NCBI GenBank assembly: GCA_013396635.1
Contig: WBMW01000466.1
Span: 447,265-511,264 of the forward strand
Direction of reading: 5' to 3'
Origin: Penelope pileata
Lineage: Eukaryota > Chordata > Aves > Galliformes > Cracidae
DNA length: 64,000 bases
The notes below the pieces were generated by a model. It ran no database searches. It was not told the origin of the DNA and saw nothing but the letters and a program-made list of their open reading frames with translations. Of this stretch, positions 23,026 through 36,909 are shown piece by piece; position 1 is the first letter of the stretch, and every line of letters begins with the position of its first letter. Both the position numbers and the translations under genes were made by a program.

Positions 23026-26000
23026 TCTCACTTCCCAGCCTTGAGCCAATACTGGTATTTTCATTAGGGACTCTACTCCTTTTCTACTCTTGTTCTCAGT
23101 CAAATCTGTTAGTAAGATCTACTCAGAACCTTCCTTCACCAAGGGTCATTTTATCTTCAGGGAATGGATATCAGAAAAATGTAGCCGAGAAAGTTGCAGT
23201 ATTCTGTTGTAGAAGTGTAATCCCTCTTAGTGAGGTCTGTGAGGAAGGAAGGGAGCTTAGAATGTTACTTGGCACCCAGTAATGCCAATGCTGGGAGCGG
23301 TGAGGACTGGAAAGAAAACGTGGTCTTAATGATCAGAGAGGCAGATGTGCTTTGGGAGTGAAGATATCTTGATGCTGGAAGCCGTTTGGAATATTTCCAT
23401 TTAAACAAATTAACAATTTTATCAGAAAAGATGGGTATGTAAGGTGTAAAACTCTAGACAAGCTGTAGCTAGAACAGGGGGATCATCAAAGCAATAATGC
23501 TGTTAAACGTACAGCTTATAAATATTTACCTTGAAGTACATTTAAAGATACATGAGGCTGAGCACTGAAGAATCCCAGGGGTTAACTTGAGGAGATTGTC
23601 AACTCTTTTCTCACAAGTGTTCCTTCCCAGTCCCTGCGCGGGTGTCCATGACAATCATTCTGTAAGTTTAATGCAATTTATAAATAAAACATAACTCTAT
23701 GGAAGGCAAAAACTTCTATTTATTTCTTCTGGGTTTAGCCCATCTTTCAGCAGAGGCTTCAAAGCAGAGACAATTTTGTCAATACCAAAAAAGTTCCTAA
23801 TGGAATGAAGGACGAGTCTGCTTTTTAGGTAGCTGCTGCAGCACATGGGCAGCATCGTACTGCACAGAGGATGCCTCAGTCTTCTTCATCTTCCTGTTAG
23901 TGCACTGGCATTTCTGGTGGTAGGGACCTATGTACATGCCATTACATATGGCACGTGCAGTTTGAAATAAGACTGCAAATGGCCACATTCTGTTTTTTAT
24001 AAGCATATACATTTTTAACTCAACTGTATGTTTATTAAGACCTGAAAAAGGTGAGCTAATCGCACGTGCTGTCCAGTGTGCAGGCGTCAGCACAAATTCT
24101 CTTTTCTGCGGGGTGTTTTTTCCGCTCACAGCCACTGAGAGTAACCTAAGCCCTTATTTATGTTCATTGTGGCAGTAAAATTGATACGCTAAAAATGTTA
24201 CATAAACTGATCTTGTTTTAAGATTCAGAGCTTCCAAATGAAGCGTAAACTTTGTTAATTGAATCCCCAGGTCACAGAATATCTTGCTTTTCTCTCATCA
24301 GGGCCTTGTGCTTGCAGAGGGTGCACCAGCAAGACGGACTCTTTCCAAGGGTCTCTAGTCAGACCCCTGTCTCAGCTCCAGTGCTAAATGCAGTTCTCTG
24401 GTTCTCCTGGTTTTCCCAGGCAAACCCTGTCTTCTCTCCTTGCCAGTCCAATTGGTGCTCAGCTGTGCTCTATTAGTTCCTGTGCTTTGCACATGGCATC
24501 CCAGCTGATTCCAGTTAACCTTGCAGGACCTCACCTGCCTGTGCCTCCAAAGCACATTAATGTAACACCCACACAATAATGCAGGGGATTACTGTGGAGT
24601 GAAAGTTGCATGTCTGCGTTGGTAGCATACTGCTGGTCTAGTTCTACAAAGTTAAAAATAATAAAGGCTGCACAAACTTTGGAAAGTGAAGAGTGTCATG
24701 GGTCAAGTTGCATTCCAAATGCACAGCACACCTCCCATCACGATGCTGTGCTGTGGAGATGTTTCCTACTGTTCTGTGGGTATGCACAGCTAAGGATCAG
24801 CATCCCACATCAGCCTTGCTTCATAGGTGCAACTCGTCGGCTGCTCACTGAGAAGCATTGCCTCACTACCTTTTGCTAGTCACGTAAGTTGAATTTTTCA
24901 TGATCTGGCACAAGGTTTATACACAAAGATGGAGTCTTTGTAAAGTCCAGTGTTTAATTATACCAAGGGGGCCAACTGCCTTATGAAATCAAGGTCCGGT
25001 CCCTCAGGCTCACAGACCAGACCGTCAGCAAAAGCACGGGGAGTAATTGCCCTCAGTGGTGTGTGTCCTGTGCCTGTTCAAGCCTTTGTAAAATGAGTGC
25101 TGAACAAAACTGTTAAGGAGGCTGTAAAGCAGTATGATCGCTGTGCAATTAAGACTGGAGAATACTGGTTGTGTTGTTGCTGATAAAGTGAAGCCATTAG
25201 TGATGAATGAGGTGCTTTTCTTTTCCTGTGTTTGTCAGTGTTGTTAGAGGTAAATCTGTGTGAAGCCCTCACTAGTAAAATGCAGTTCTTTCCGGGGTTT
25301 CTGATGTTTGGTGGTTTGGATCTGGTTACATTTTTAATACCTTTCTATCTGGCTTTAGCTTTCCTTTTGTTGACTTTGGTGGAAGTTTCCTTCCTTTTCC
25401 ATTGGCGTGGCCTAGCACAGGGAGGGAAGAAGCTTATGAGAAGCCAGAGAGGATGGCTTGGGCTGGGCCTTCCTCAAGTGGAGAGAGGTTTTCTGGTGGA
25501 CCTTAAGAGATGGAGCATGGAAACAGAGAGGTCCAGCTCGACTCCTGATGAGCAAGGTAGAGATCATGACTTCAGCCCTACTAGGAGCCTGCTGCCTCCC
25601 AGCTGTGTGGGCTGTGTACTTGGGGTTTCCAGAAAGGCTGCCTAGATGTATAGCAAGGAAGCCCCGCATCCATATGTATGGGAATTAAGGCCTTTTCTTT
25701 AAAACTGGTTTCCCTTGGGTTTTTACCTGTTCTCACAACTTTATAGTCCTTCCAATGGTCACAAAAAGGAGCGGGTGCATCTCTCTCAGAGCAGGCACGT
25801 GATTGCTGTTTGTCACTCATGCCACAGGCTTCCTGGGTGGTGAGGGCCTGCAGTGGGTTGCTAGCTGGCAGCTCTGGCATTTGTTGTTCTGTTTCCATAG
25901 CTGTGTGAGTGTTGGTTTTGGTGTTTTTTTTTTTTTTAAACTCCTTCTCCCATCTGGCATCTCCTAATTATTTTCTATTACTAATCACTTCTACAGGAAA

Positions 26001-29000
26001 CAGGCTGGACTGTTGAATAAAGAGACCTATAAAAGTATAATTCTATTATTTACAAGTTTCTTACCTCACTTAGACTTTATAATGTGACAGTCTATAGCTG
26101 GTGATAATCACCTAGGGCTATGATTGTGTCTAATCTCATAAACCAGGCAGGGTCAGGTCTGGTCACTCGTTGAATGTGAGACTCCCAAGGCAGCAGGAAG
26201 TGGTGTTAGTAGCACCTTTTGCTGTTAACTAATATCTGAGATGTCTTGTGTTTTATATTTATACCCTCTATAACTCTGTGTACCCTGCATAACTCAGTGC
26301 TGAGAGTCCGATAACCAGGGATTTTCTCCACTTACTTCTATCTCTGTTCAATTAAGCTTACTGTTTGCAGTGTGGGGTTGCTTTTTATTTTGATGGGGGG
26401 GCGGGGGGAGCATTTTACATTGGTCACTGTTTATGTGCTCACAAATACATAGCAGTTGGCTTCTGTACAAAGATTGAAAGGACAAGGAGCTGTGGAGGCC
26501 TGGTGTGTCATTCCCTGTTCACTTGGGTAGTCCCATGATAGGCAGACACATCTGCTCCACTAATAATTGCCCATTCATAAGGGGTTACCAAACCCATACG
26601 AGCCCTGAAGAGTGAAATGTATGTTTTATACGTGGTAGCAGAAAGAGAAGTAGTTAGGGGTGCCTAAATGAAGTATTTGGAAGCATTGGACTATGAAAAA
26701 AAAAGAGCAATCCTTAATGCTGTAGTTAACGCTGCAGAAGTTGATCTGTTCGAACCTTTGTTTCTTTCCTTCTGATCTTTCACAAGAAAAAAAGATATTT
26801 TCAGATAAAATTTCTCATGCTTAGTTTTAGCCTCTAGCTGAATATTTTTCTCTTCAGAACGTTAACAAAGTAAGGAGAGCAGTTTTGTTGCTAAGCTCAA
26901 AAAACTGCTTGCTCTTATTGCTTCAAACCTGTCACACTAGTCATCAGCGAAGACAGCAACTCTTGACAGTCTTGCAAAGTCTTCCTTAGATCATTAACTT
27001 TGAGAACATAAAACTTTTCCATATTTAACATTTTTTGTGTGTGGCATCAGCAGTTAGAAACAGTGTTGTTTCTGGCATTACTACATCATTACTACAGTCC
27101 TGAAGTTTAAGCAACGTGAGAACCATGAAGTTGAAAAATCTGGTTGTTGCTCTGTCATCTTAGCACTGGGATTCCTCACACCCATGCAACTTCAAAGATA
27201 ACTATGGGATGACAAGTTTCTTATAGTGAAGACCATATCGTAATGCACTTGAACTATATTGTTTCTCATGAAGATTATTATCGCATTTATATAGAGCTAA
27301 AGCAGTTGAAATAGTTTGCCTAAGGAACGTTAAAGCTAATATCACAAAGCATAATGCCATGCAGTAAACTTTATTCGTACGTGTATCTGAATTAGTACAT
27401 TTTCTTACAGCTTCCAATTTGCAAATTAGATTAGTAATGCTGCTTAAAGGCAAGCAGTTTTTCCCCTTCCTAAGTGAGAGAAGAGGGGAAGAATACTGTG
27501 AAAATATGAAAGACTGTATTCCCAATTTCTATCTGCATGTAATGGTGAAATATTTGACAAGCTCTATGCCTTATGTCATTTATCAAGTAGCTTATTGCTC
27601 AAAGATTTCTGGTGATTTTGCATTGCTGGAAAAGCATTGAAGCATTTACCAAACTTAATATGACAGTGAATTACATTTGCATTCAGGCATTTCTGTGAAT
27701 TGCCTGACGATTAGAGTAACAATATGTTAAATACAAATGCACAAAAATTGCAAACAGTATTGTGTTTTTACCTTTCAGAGAGTTTAAAGTGTTCCTTCCG
27801 TCTCTTTAAGTGACAGCTTCTTATTCACTCCAGCCTCCGAATCCTTGCTACTCTGTTGCAGAGCTTCATCCTGAGCTCAGAAACTGCCCATCACCTTTAT
27901 CATAGCTGGTTTTCAAGGCGGGCTCACTGCTCAGCAGGCTGACAATGCTGGAAGTTTACTGGAAAACTTTTTGTGGGCCTTCTCTTGGGCTGCTCTTGTT
28001 GAAAATTCAAACAATACTAGAAATCTTCTGATCAGTTCCACTAGCTGAGTGCTAGTTGAGGCTTGGGAGTATAAATAAAAAATTGCTCCTTCAGATGAGA
28101 TGAAAAATGTGACTAAGTAAGAAAGCAGTTACGGTGGATGTTTAATTGCCATTGTCAATAACTGAGTTTAAGAAATAGAACTATACCTCAGACTTAGTTT
28201 TCGATGTTTAACATGCTCTATGCTCAAAAGAAGAGCTTCTGTCCAAAGATTGTATGCCTCTAAAATCCCAGCTGTCGGATCTTTGACTTACTGAGTGGGA
28301 CCTGAGTCTAGTGTATTTCAACTGAACGTGGGCATCAACTGAAAATTACGTTGCAAAAAACTACAGACTTGCCAAATGAAAAAAATAAACTAAAATAAAG
28401 CAAAGTTGTTCCTCTGTAACAGAAGTTGTATAGCCTGCACACACGCTGATTCCTGCTTCTCCCCAAAAGGTAAATAATCTACACACCCCACGTTTATGGT
28501 GGAGAATTGCACTCTCAGCCCCACTTTGCATCATTTAAAATGATTCAGTTTTCAAATCAAGACATTAAGTTTGCTTCCAAGATGCTGATTTTGACCATTT
28601 GAGACAGTGGTTTCTTGAATGCTTCTCTCAAGTAAGAAATTTCAATAGCTATAGCTTCCTCTAGGGAAATGGAATGCTTCCTGCCTTTACATGAAAATGG
28701 TCACAATAGAAGCATTTAAAAATGTTAATTAGGAAACTTAGGGGGAATAAATAGGAAAGATGAACCATATGTGGAAAAGAAGAAATGAGAAAATTGGAAC
28801 ACTGGTCAACAGAACGTAAAAGTGTTTTTTTCTGAGACTCTAATCAGGAATTAGAAGATTTTATGAGTGGCAATAAACCGATAACTTGACTTTGGGACTT
28901 TTCAGAGCATAATTCCACTGCTGATTCCACTCTTGTTTCATTCTTCCTGAGTTTCAAATCAATCCTGTTTTAAATAGAGATTTATGTAAGGAAACTAGGA

Positions 29001-29127
29001 GCCGACATGAGAGACTCATTTGAAGGATGATCGGCCTTCCTTGTTTTCTCAGTCTGCCTAATTACATGGTATAAAATGAAAGCAGACCTTGACCCACTGC
29101 ACTGGTGCAGCTCTGCCCATGGACACA

Positions 29128-29323
29128 CATGAATCAAGGTAATTGTTAATCGGGGTCAGCCAGAAGTGCTAATGGACACTGGGGATTACCACATTTCGTA
29201 TTTTTTCTGCAGTGGGATGGTCCATAAGCAGATTTCTAGCATTATAAATTTTTCATGAATGTTTGCTGTCAGTGGTACAACTCTAGTATTCTTTCAGAGT
29301 AAGTGTATTCACCTTGATTCATG
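29128..29323. repeat. 13-bp inverted repeat bracketing 170 bp
   Basis: CATGAATCAAGGT at 29128-29140 and its exact reverse complement ACCTTGATTCATG at 29311-29323. No target-site duplication is visible outside the arms, so a small non-autonomous DNA transposon is possible but not shown. A pair like this is expected about 0.2 times by chance in a window this size. Confidence 0.4.
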
Positions 29324-32300
29324 GAGTTGAATTAAGCATTATTTAAAGAAAGATTAGGAGGCTTTGCACTTTCAAGTCTTATTTTTCCTAAATAAGTATG
29401 ATTATGGTCTGAAAGTATGTTGAAGAAAGAAACTGACAGCACATGTATCATAGCAACATACCCTGTTCAGGAAGAAGTGGATGAATTCAAAACAGAGGAT
29501 GTGCCAAAGGAACAGGTGTGGTCTGAAATACAAAGAGTGTTTGGAAATTAATGAGCTGCAGTTTTCAATTATAACATATATTGAATTATTCTAAATTGAA
29601 TTACAGTGTAGAACAAAAAAGTAATATTAGAGGCAACAGACTGCAAGAGAAGGCTAATGTGAAATGAATATTATACATCAGGTAAGAGAATATTAATGAG
29701 ACATAAAAAGAAATTTCCATACTGCTTGCCTATGTTATAGCAGTATCTGAGGCTCCTACTCCAAGAGGAATAAATTAAAAAACCCTAGTAAATGTAATAA
29801 CAGAAAAAATTTGTAGATTATGATTATCATTATCCCTAACTGTATCAATTTTCAGTTACAAAAAGATGCAGAGGTTTATTACACAACATATCTTTTAACA
29901 ATGTGATTCTTAAATGGGTATGATAAAGAAGTGTTGTAAATTGTTTATTTCGTGAAGTTTACCCACCATCAACATTCCCTTGCTAGGATGCAGGCAAGGT
30001 CCTATATCAAAGGTACAGCTAAGGATTTTTACATGCCTTCTCTCTCTCTCTTTTTCTTAGTTTGAGGGAAACCTTCTAACAGTGTGGATCAGATAAGACA
30101 TAAACTACCATCAGTTGCCTGTAGTTTCAAAATATTAGTCTAATGGTCTGTTTCTCCTTATCATACTTACATGTTGTATGTTAGTAACAAAAAGCATTTG
30201 CCATTAGAGTAACTTTCATGCAGCTGCCAATTTGCATTACATTTTGACTACTATTGCTCCTACAGAGCACATTGTCTCGGGGCATTTTTAAATTACTTTG
30301 AATTTATTTTTGGAATAAAATTTGCCTTGAAGTGTCACAAGTCAAGGGATCTTCGCTGGAGCAATGCCTTGCTGCAGGAAACACCAGTCATGCCTTGGTC
30401 AGGAAGGCACAGCCCCCGTAGGCCAGCCTGGCCTACTGGCTGCCTCCTTGCTCCACTAGCTCTTCATCCCACAGGTCTCATAGCAGCGATACACATCCCT
30501 CCCTAGCCCTGATCTAGCAGTGCCCGTTGGTGTAATGGTGGTCCCAACCCTTGTGAGTATTCCTCCCTATGGCCTTGCTGCTGCCTTTCCCCCAGAGAGG
30601 CGGGCCTGGCACTGGTGGCTCCCGTAATTCACTGTCCAGCTTACCTCCTGCCTGGCAGGCTCCTGGCAGGGCAAGAGGAAGGTAGGATGGGCCACGACCA
30701 GAGCTGTGAAGGGCAGAAAGGTAGATGGAAAGAATAGAAAGCAAAGCTGGAATGGAGAGCCTCATCTTAAGGATTTACTGGAGACAAATCCCTGTTTCCT
30801 GATGCTTCCTTTCCTTGCTCGTGCAAATGTCAGCTTCCTGAGGCAGGGAGATGGCATCTTCTGCGCTCTGCCTGCCCTTGTTCCCCTCTGCGCTCACCAG
30901 GCTGCCCTGGGGCTGCCTCCCTTTTAGTTCAGGAAAGAGAGGTGCTGACTGAGCAGCACAGAGCAAGGAGGGGCTGCTAAGGCTGACACCTCATCGGGAG
31001 TTCACTGTCATCAGGAACTGCTTCCTCACCACAGTAAGAGTGAGACGTTCTTGTTTCTTAGCTTTCTGGCGAGCTTTTGTTGCAGTGTTTGATTGACATG
31101 CCCTGCCTTAGTGTCCCACTGCATGGTGACAGCTGTGTTCTTGTCACACAGGGTGTCCTGGCTCTTGCAAGCAGACTGGTGGCCTCTGTGAGCAGTTGGT
31201 GCCTTCGGCAGATGCAGTCAGGGCAGTGAGGATGGTGTTTGCAGGGAAGAGCTCTGAGGCTTTGGCTAGTTCAAGGCAAACCAAGAGCCCCAGGAGGAGG
31301 GCAGGACTGGTTGGCCCACCTCCCCCACAACACAACCCGTGAGGAGGAAGCGTATTGCTATTTCTACAGCATAAAGTTGTAGCTGTAGCTTGCAAAACCC
31401 AGCTTAGCACCATTATTCATTACAGCATCCATGTCCCTGCCTGGGCACGTTCTCCTGTGCTCACATACACCCCAGCAGTGCCAAGTGGCATTGGGATATT
31501 GATACTTACACAGCATGAAGGAAATCCCCAGCCTTAGCCCAGTGGGCAGAGGGGCCTGTTGCTGGCTTCACTAAATGTGATGTTTTTTGCTGTTAATGAC
31601 ATCCTCCAGAACCACAAAAAAAGCTGAACTTGTTACTGGAGCTACTTTGAGTTTATTTTACTCTTACCATTGGTGGAGCCATAATTATGTACCAAAATAG
31701 TCCCTTCCCTAGGAAAAGAACTTTGTTTGCCACTGAAAAGCACCTTGCTTTTGTATCACTATCCTGAGAAACAAATGCTAATTTTTTGTCTTCTCAGTTA
31801 TTGAGAGAGGAATAGTCACAGCGTATGCTTCCTGCCAATGTGTCAGCTTGTCGTTTCCAAAAGGCCCATAGTGGTGGGGAGCAAACCCTGAACCGGCCGT
31901 GCCTGCAGGTAACCGGCTCAGCCTGGGCCTGAGTGAGCACGGTGGGGCTGAGGCCGCAGAAGGAGCTCTCTGCTCGTTTAGGAGCATGCTCGCTTGCTAT
32001 GAAAACAAGGATCTTCAGAGCATGTCTGGAAAGATATCAGTACCAACAAAACGTCTCCCCAGGCCATGCTGATCTCTCTAACTGTGTTGCACTACACGGT
32101 ACCACACTCGTTCACTTTCCATGTGGTAATTTCTAGCAGCTTATCTACTGAGCAACCTTGTTCCCTCATCTAAACTTTAGCTCAGATTTTTTTAAAAAAC
32201 TACCATACTTTAAAGCACGCCAAAGATTTGTGCAGATCTGTTAAGGTTTTAATTAAAAAACAATTTCATTTCTTAAAAAAAGTATTTTTACCTTTAACAT

Positions 32301-32587
32301 CAGTTAAAAAAAATGATTCTATTATAAACTTCTTTTTAAATTCTGGATATAAAAATGTGTGACGTTACCTGCTGTGGGAACAGCATATGCATTTGTCATC
32401 CAAAATAATTTTAAAAATCATTAAAATTTAAAAAATAGCCATTTATTTACCTTTACAAAAAGTATATTGGGGAAAAAAAAAGAAAAGGTCCTATTCAGTT
32501 AGAAGCCAGTCCATTTGGGGAATTTTGTTATGAAAAACAATCTTTCTCAGCAGTAGGATTTCATCATTCAGTTGTGTCTTAAACCAA

Positions 32588-32663
32588 ACATTTCTAATGG
32601 ATTCATACAAGACTCCACATATAAAATGAAGGGTCACAGTTCTGGTTGCTCCCAGAGGACCAG
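32588..32663 (+). repeat. 76-bp dispersed repeat, copy 2
   Basis: Second member of the pair described at 22950-23025, in the same orientation and about 9.6 kb downstream in the same intron. Homology stops sharply at ACCAG on the right side of both copies. Confidence 0.85.
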
Positions 32664-33409
32664 CATTAGCTTGTCTACAAGAGAAAAAAATGAAAACAGC
32701 TTCTCAGAAATTTTAAGTGTAAAGTGAAATTTTGGGCTTCCCTCCTCCCCCTGGGAACAATTCTGTTATAGATATGAGAGGGAACATTCTATGTAGCGTG
32801 GAACAGGCCTCCACCAACAAGAACAGTCTTGAGGAAATTGGGCTTAGTTTCACAATCTGACTGATTAGTTTTTGTAGACTGTATTCTGAGCCCATGCAAT
32901 GCGCTCATAAAGGGCTCAGGCAAGGGAGGGTTTTCTGAGCATATACCTTTGGCTAGGTTAACTATGCAGTGAAACAGCACAACAACATATACAGTGGCTA
33001 AATGCATAGAAAACCAGGTTTGGTTTTCTAATATGTTGTTCCTTGAGATGTGCACAATAGGCTTTGATTCTCAGAAAATGCATGCAGTATAACTGCTGGT
33101 TAATATTGTTATTATTAAGTTGCATTCCTTAGAGGGAAGAGATTGTATTATATATAAAGTCTGAAACAATAAAGGCATGTTTAGTCATTGCAACATGAAA
33201 ATACCATATGAGAATGAAAAGCCTGCTGTGTTCTGCACGTGCATTCCCGAGACTGAAGAAAACATGATACTGTGTTTGGGAGAGGAGCCAGGTGGTCGTG
33301 CAACGGAACGCTATTGTACTGGAAATGCATGTGGGGTCCAGGACGTCTGAGTAACCTAGCCTGGGCATTTTAGGGCTTGTGAGATTAACCTGATGTTTGA
33401 ATCTTCTGG

Positions 33410-33446
33410 TTTTGTTTTTTGTTGTTGTTTTGTTTTTTGTTTTTTT
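33410..33446. repeat. T/G-rich low-complexity tract
   Basis: Runs of T interrupted by single G residues, ending in CCCC. Simple sequence with no adjacent element recognised. Confidence 0.85.
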
Positions 33447-35853
33447 CCCCTGGAGTAATTTTAGTTTATTACTCAACAAATGGGAAAGGCATTGATTTGC
33501 CTTTTTAGAAAGATAATTTGTCTGATGCTGACTGAATTGTATGACTGGATTAAACTTGCATAATGTGACTTTCAGAGAGTGACTAATTGGAATTTACTGC
33601 AAGCCACGGATGACTTTAAAATCAATTCTGTAGAGTCTTCATAATAAGACTGGCTGATTGTGAGATTAGCACCACAAAATATGCATATATTATCCAAATA
33701 ACATGGAGAACAAATAGTGCTTGAGAAAATAGCTGCTTCCACCACACTGTGAAGGAGTGCTCTGGGGAAAAGGAAGGAAAGCGGTGTCACAGTGGGACCC
33801 CAGGCTGAACCTCTGTTATGGCTGAGGTTGTAGGACAAAGGAGAGTGTTTGAAATAGCAGGTTATAGTTTTTGGTTTTCATTTTTTTCTCCTTAGTCCGT
33901 ATGTACAATGTGCATCTCTATGCAGATGTCCTGGTTTAAAGGTTGTTGTGTCGCTGGGCTTGGCTTTTTAGTGCTCATTGCAGTCAGGACAGGGCTGCGA
34001 GGCTGCTTTGCTGAGAGTTGGCTTGGCTTGGCTATCATTTCCAGTCATTCTGTTTTCATTTCACCTCAATGCTGTGACATCACATCCTTAAATTAAAAGT
34101 CTTCCCATCTCCTTCCTCCTGCGGTCTGCCCTGCATGTTGCTCCATACGCATCCAATGATTGCACGTCTGTCCCAAGCTAATAAAAAATAACATAAAATC
34201 AAGACTTGCCTTTGAAAAGTTGAAGGGGCAAGACTTTCCTCATTACAGTGCGACCTCTGAACAATGCAAGTGCTGTGGGAGACTGGTGGGTGGGCACGCA
34301 GGAGCTGTGACAGAGCAGTCTTGAATCAAGAACCAGACAAGGGTGAAGGAGGAGCAGCACCTGTGGGCTTGTGGGCTGGGAATGAAAGCAGCACGGGATG
34401 GCCAGAACAGAAGAGAGCAGCAGCAGAAAACTGCATCCTGCAGGGTTAGAGCTTGGCCCCACCGGTCCTTCCATGCCTGTGCTCAGTGGTGCTGACTCAC
34501 CTGTAGTGGCTGGGGCACCAGGAGCACAGGAGCTGCTCCCTGATGCTGTATTAGCTGTAAGCCAAGGATCTGCACCTGCCCAGGGACCCGCAGGGTGGCT
34601 GCAGTTAGGTGTGTGCAACGGAAATGTTGTGTTCTGGTTCAGTTTTCAAAACAAAGGAAGAGGGCTATGTTAAGAGTGCCGTCTTGCAATGGCAAACCTC
34701 CAAAGTCAGGGAATGACACAAGAATGATGTGTGTGATTATGTCATCTGAAAGCAGTTTTCTGGTGATGAATTTTAACTACAACACTGGTTTATGTTAGGG
34801 CAATATATGTAAGAAATAGGTAGCATGATTTATTGTATTTTTTAGGGGCTAGCTTTATGATTTTAATTTTCAATCTAGGTTTTTGGTATGCACAAATACA
34901 GTGCATACAGCACGTGTGAAGGGCTGCAAGTGTAGGTGAGTGCAATATTCCTATGTTTGTAAACAGCAGAAAACGCTTTGCACTGAACAGTAAGAAACAG
35001 ATTTATGTAAAACCAATAAGTGGTCTTAGTTAGATTACTGTAACACGAAGCAATGTTAGAATTAAAATTCATACTCTTATAACTACTTTTCAGATTATAA
35101 TGTGTTTTTGTAATTAGAGCCATGAGATACAACCTTTCCCTGTTGGGTACTTTTGCTTACCCTTTTATTGGCAATCTTAAGATTTAATTTTCCAGGATCC
35201 AGAGATCGGTTCCTACTAACATGACTCTGAAGTGCAATTGAAAATAAATCAGTTCTTCAGCATTAGGAAAAAGAAAGCTGATAATTAAGGAATAAGCACG
35301 TCATAAAAACCAAATATGCACTCTACCAGTGACTGAAAGGAAAATTCAGAATGCTGTATCTTGCTTCATAAGTGAAATTATGCAGAAACTAATACGGGTT
35401 GGTTCTGATACTAGATGTACTCTTGAAAATGGCTGGGTTATTTATTTCTAACAAATTCAGTTTTCAAGGGGTTTATTTCATAGTATGAAATCTTGGTGAT
35501 TTATTTTTTCCCTTTAAAAATAAAAGAGGAATTTGTGCTTCTTTGGAACCCCATAACAACAGCATGTTGATAAGTCCAGTTTGCTTCCTGAGCCTGTCGT
35601 CTCCAGGAGCAGTTTGGAGCAGGGGCTCCTCTGGGCCAGCTTTAGGCCCACGTTGTTCCACGAGGACTTTTGCCTGATGTAGTCTTTGGGAACAAAACCT
35701 TGGATGACGTTAGCTGGAAGAAAGGACTGCAGGAGCTCGAGGGCCTGCTTCCTCCTCCCCTGTGTCCCTGCTATTCTCACACTTCTACGTAGGCGAGATG
35801 GTCAGGTTTTGGTATCTCTTCTCAGTGCCCACCTCATTTCACTCCATCTCCTC

Positions 35854-36361
35854 TTGCTATGTTCCACATATCAGAAGGATGTGCAGAAAAATGTGAGAGA
35901 AGCACACTTAATCACCTGCAGCAGAAATGAGTGGTTAAAGGCAAGCCAGGCAGACTGAGGTAGCCTCTGGAAAATTGTTTCCCAGTAGGGTGGATCATGC
36001 AGCCTCCTGTGGGTGTGGGGCTGCAAAGTCAGTTGGGTACTCACTCCTACAGCCTGTGATGAGCAGTCTGGTCCTGTGTTTGGCCAAGGTCTGGCATCTT
36101 AGATGTTGGCTCGCAGTGCAGGTTAGTGGTTGGTGAAGCAGATACGTTGAACCTCAACATCTGCAATTTGCCTCTCTGCAGAAAGCCAGCAGATGATTAA
36201 CACCCAGGGGGAGGGAGGGAGGGCTCGTGGCGAGCAGTTTGTGCAGGCTTGAGCTGCACGGTGACACCGTGATCCAGCTGCAAAACACACCAATTCCACC
36301 CAGAAGCCTGCGACAAACTGCACTCGTCTCTGGTTGTTACTGAGTCATGAGAGATAAAAAT
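35854..36361 (+). repeat. 508-bp segment, copy A (upstream flank of alpha1 promoter)
   Basis: Identical to 38678-39185 at a constant offset of 2824 bases, apart from G at 36208 against C at 39032. Copy A ends exactly where the 396-base N gap begins, while copy B continues into new sequence. Copy A is therefore probably the true location, just upstream of the alpha1 exon. It ends with a consensus AP-1-type site TGAGTCA at 36341-36347. No coding sequence was recognised in it. Confidence 0.95.
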
Positions 36362-36757
36362 NNNNNNNNNNNNNNNNNNNNNNNNNNNNNNNNNNNNNNN
36401 NNNNNNNNNNNNNNNNNNNNNNNNNNNNNNNNNNNNNNNNNNNNNNNNNNNNNNNNNNNNNNNNNNNNNNNNNNNNNNNNNNNNNNNNNNNNNNNNNNNN
36501 NNNNNNNNNNNNNNNNNNNNNNNNNNNNNNNNNNNNNNNNNNNNNNNNNNNNNNNNNNNNNNNNNNNNNNNNNNNNNNNNNNNNNNNNNNNNNNNNNNNN
36601 NNNNNNNNNNNNNNNNNNNNNNNNNNNNNNNNNNNNNNNNNNNNNNNNNNNNNNNNNNNNNNNNNNNNNNNNNNNNNNNNNNNNNNNNNNNNNNNNNNNN
36701 NNNNNNNNNNNNNNNNNNNNNNNNNNNNNNNNNNNNNNNNNNNNNNNNNNNNNNNNN
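36362..36757. other. Assembly gap (396 N) in the alpha1 promoter
   Basis: 396 consecutive N lie between copy A of the duplicated segment and the GC-rich 5' part of the alpha1 exon. The missing sequence should contain the alpha1 promoter and probably the transcription start. The true length is unknown, because gap lengths are estimates. The likely filling is the misplaced contig at 39186-40047. Confidence 0.95.
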
Positions 36758-36909
36758 GGAGCCCCCGCAGCACGGCGTCCCGCCGAGCGAGCCGCGCCGC
36801 CGTGCCCCGCAGCGGGCCGGCGCCTGCCGTGCCCCTCCCGGTGCCGTCAGAGCGAGCCTGAGCGGCGCGGGGCCGCGGCCGGCCGGTCCTCCCTCCCGTC
36901 AGTTCCAAA
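36758..36909 (+). promoter_or_regulatory. CHN1: CpG island and 5' UTR of alpha1-chimaerin (partial)
   Basis: These 152 bases are extremely GC-rich with about 26 CpG dinucleotides, unlike the AT-rich intron around them. This is the 3' part of a CpG-island promoter that opens into the alpha1 exon. There is no TATA box in the visible part. A TGA at 36859-36861, in frame with the alpha1 ATG and 51 bases before it, shows that the open frame does not extend upstream. The exact transcription start cannot be placed because the island is cut by the N gap. Confidence 0.8.

Noticed and set aside
25232..25645. 137-codon + frame with a hydrophobic stretch
   Set aside because: The hydrophobic run comes from T-rich DNA. 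No homologue is recognised and there are no splice signals consistent with an exon.
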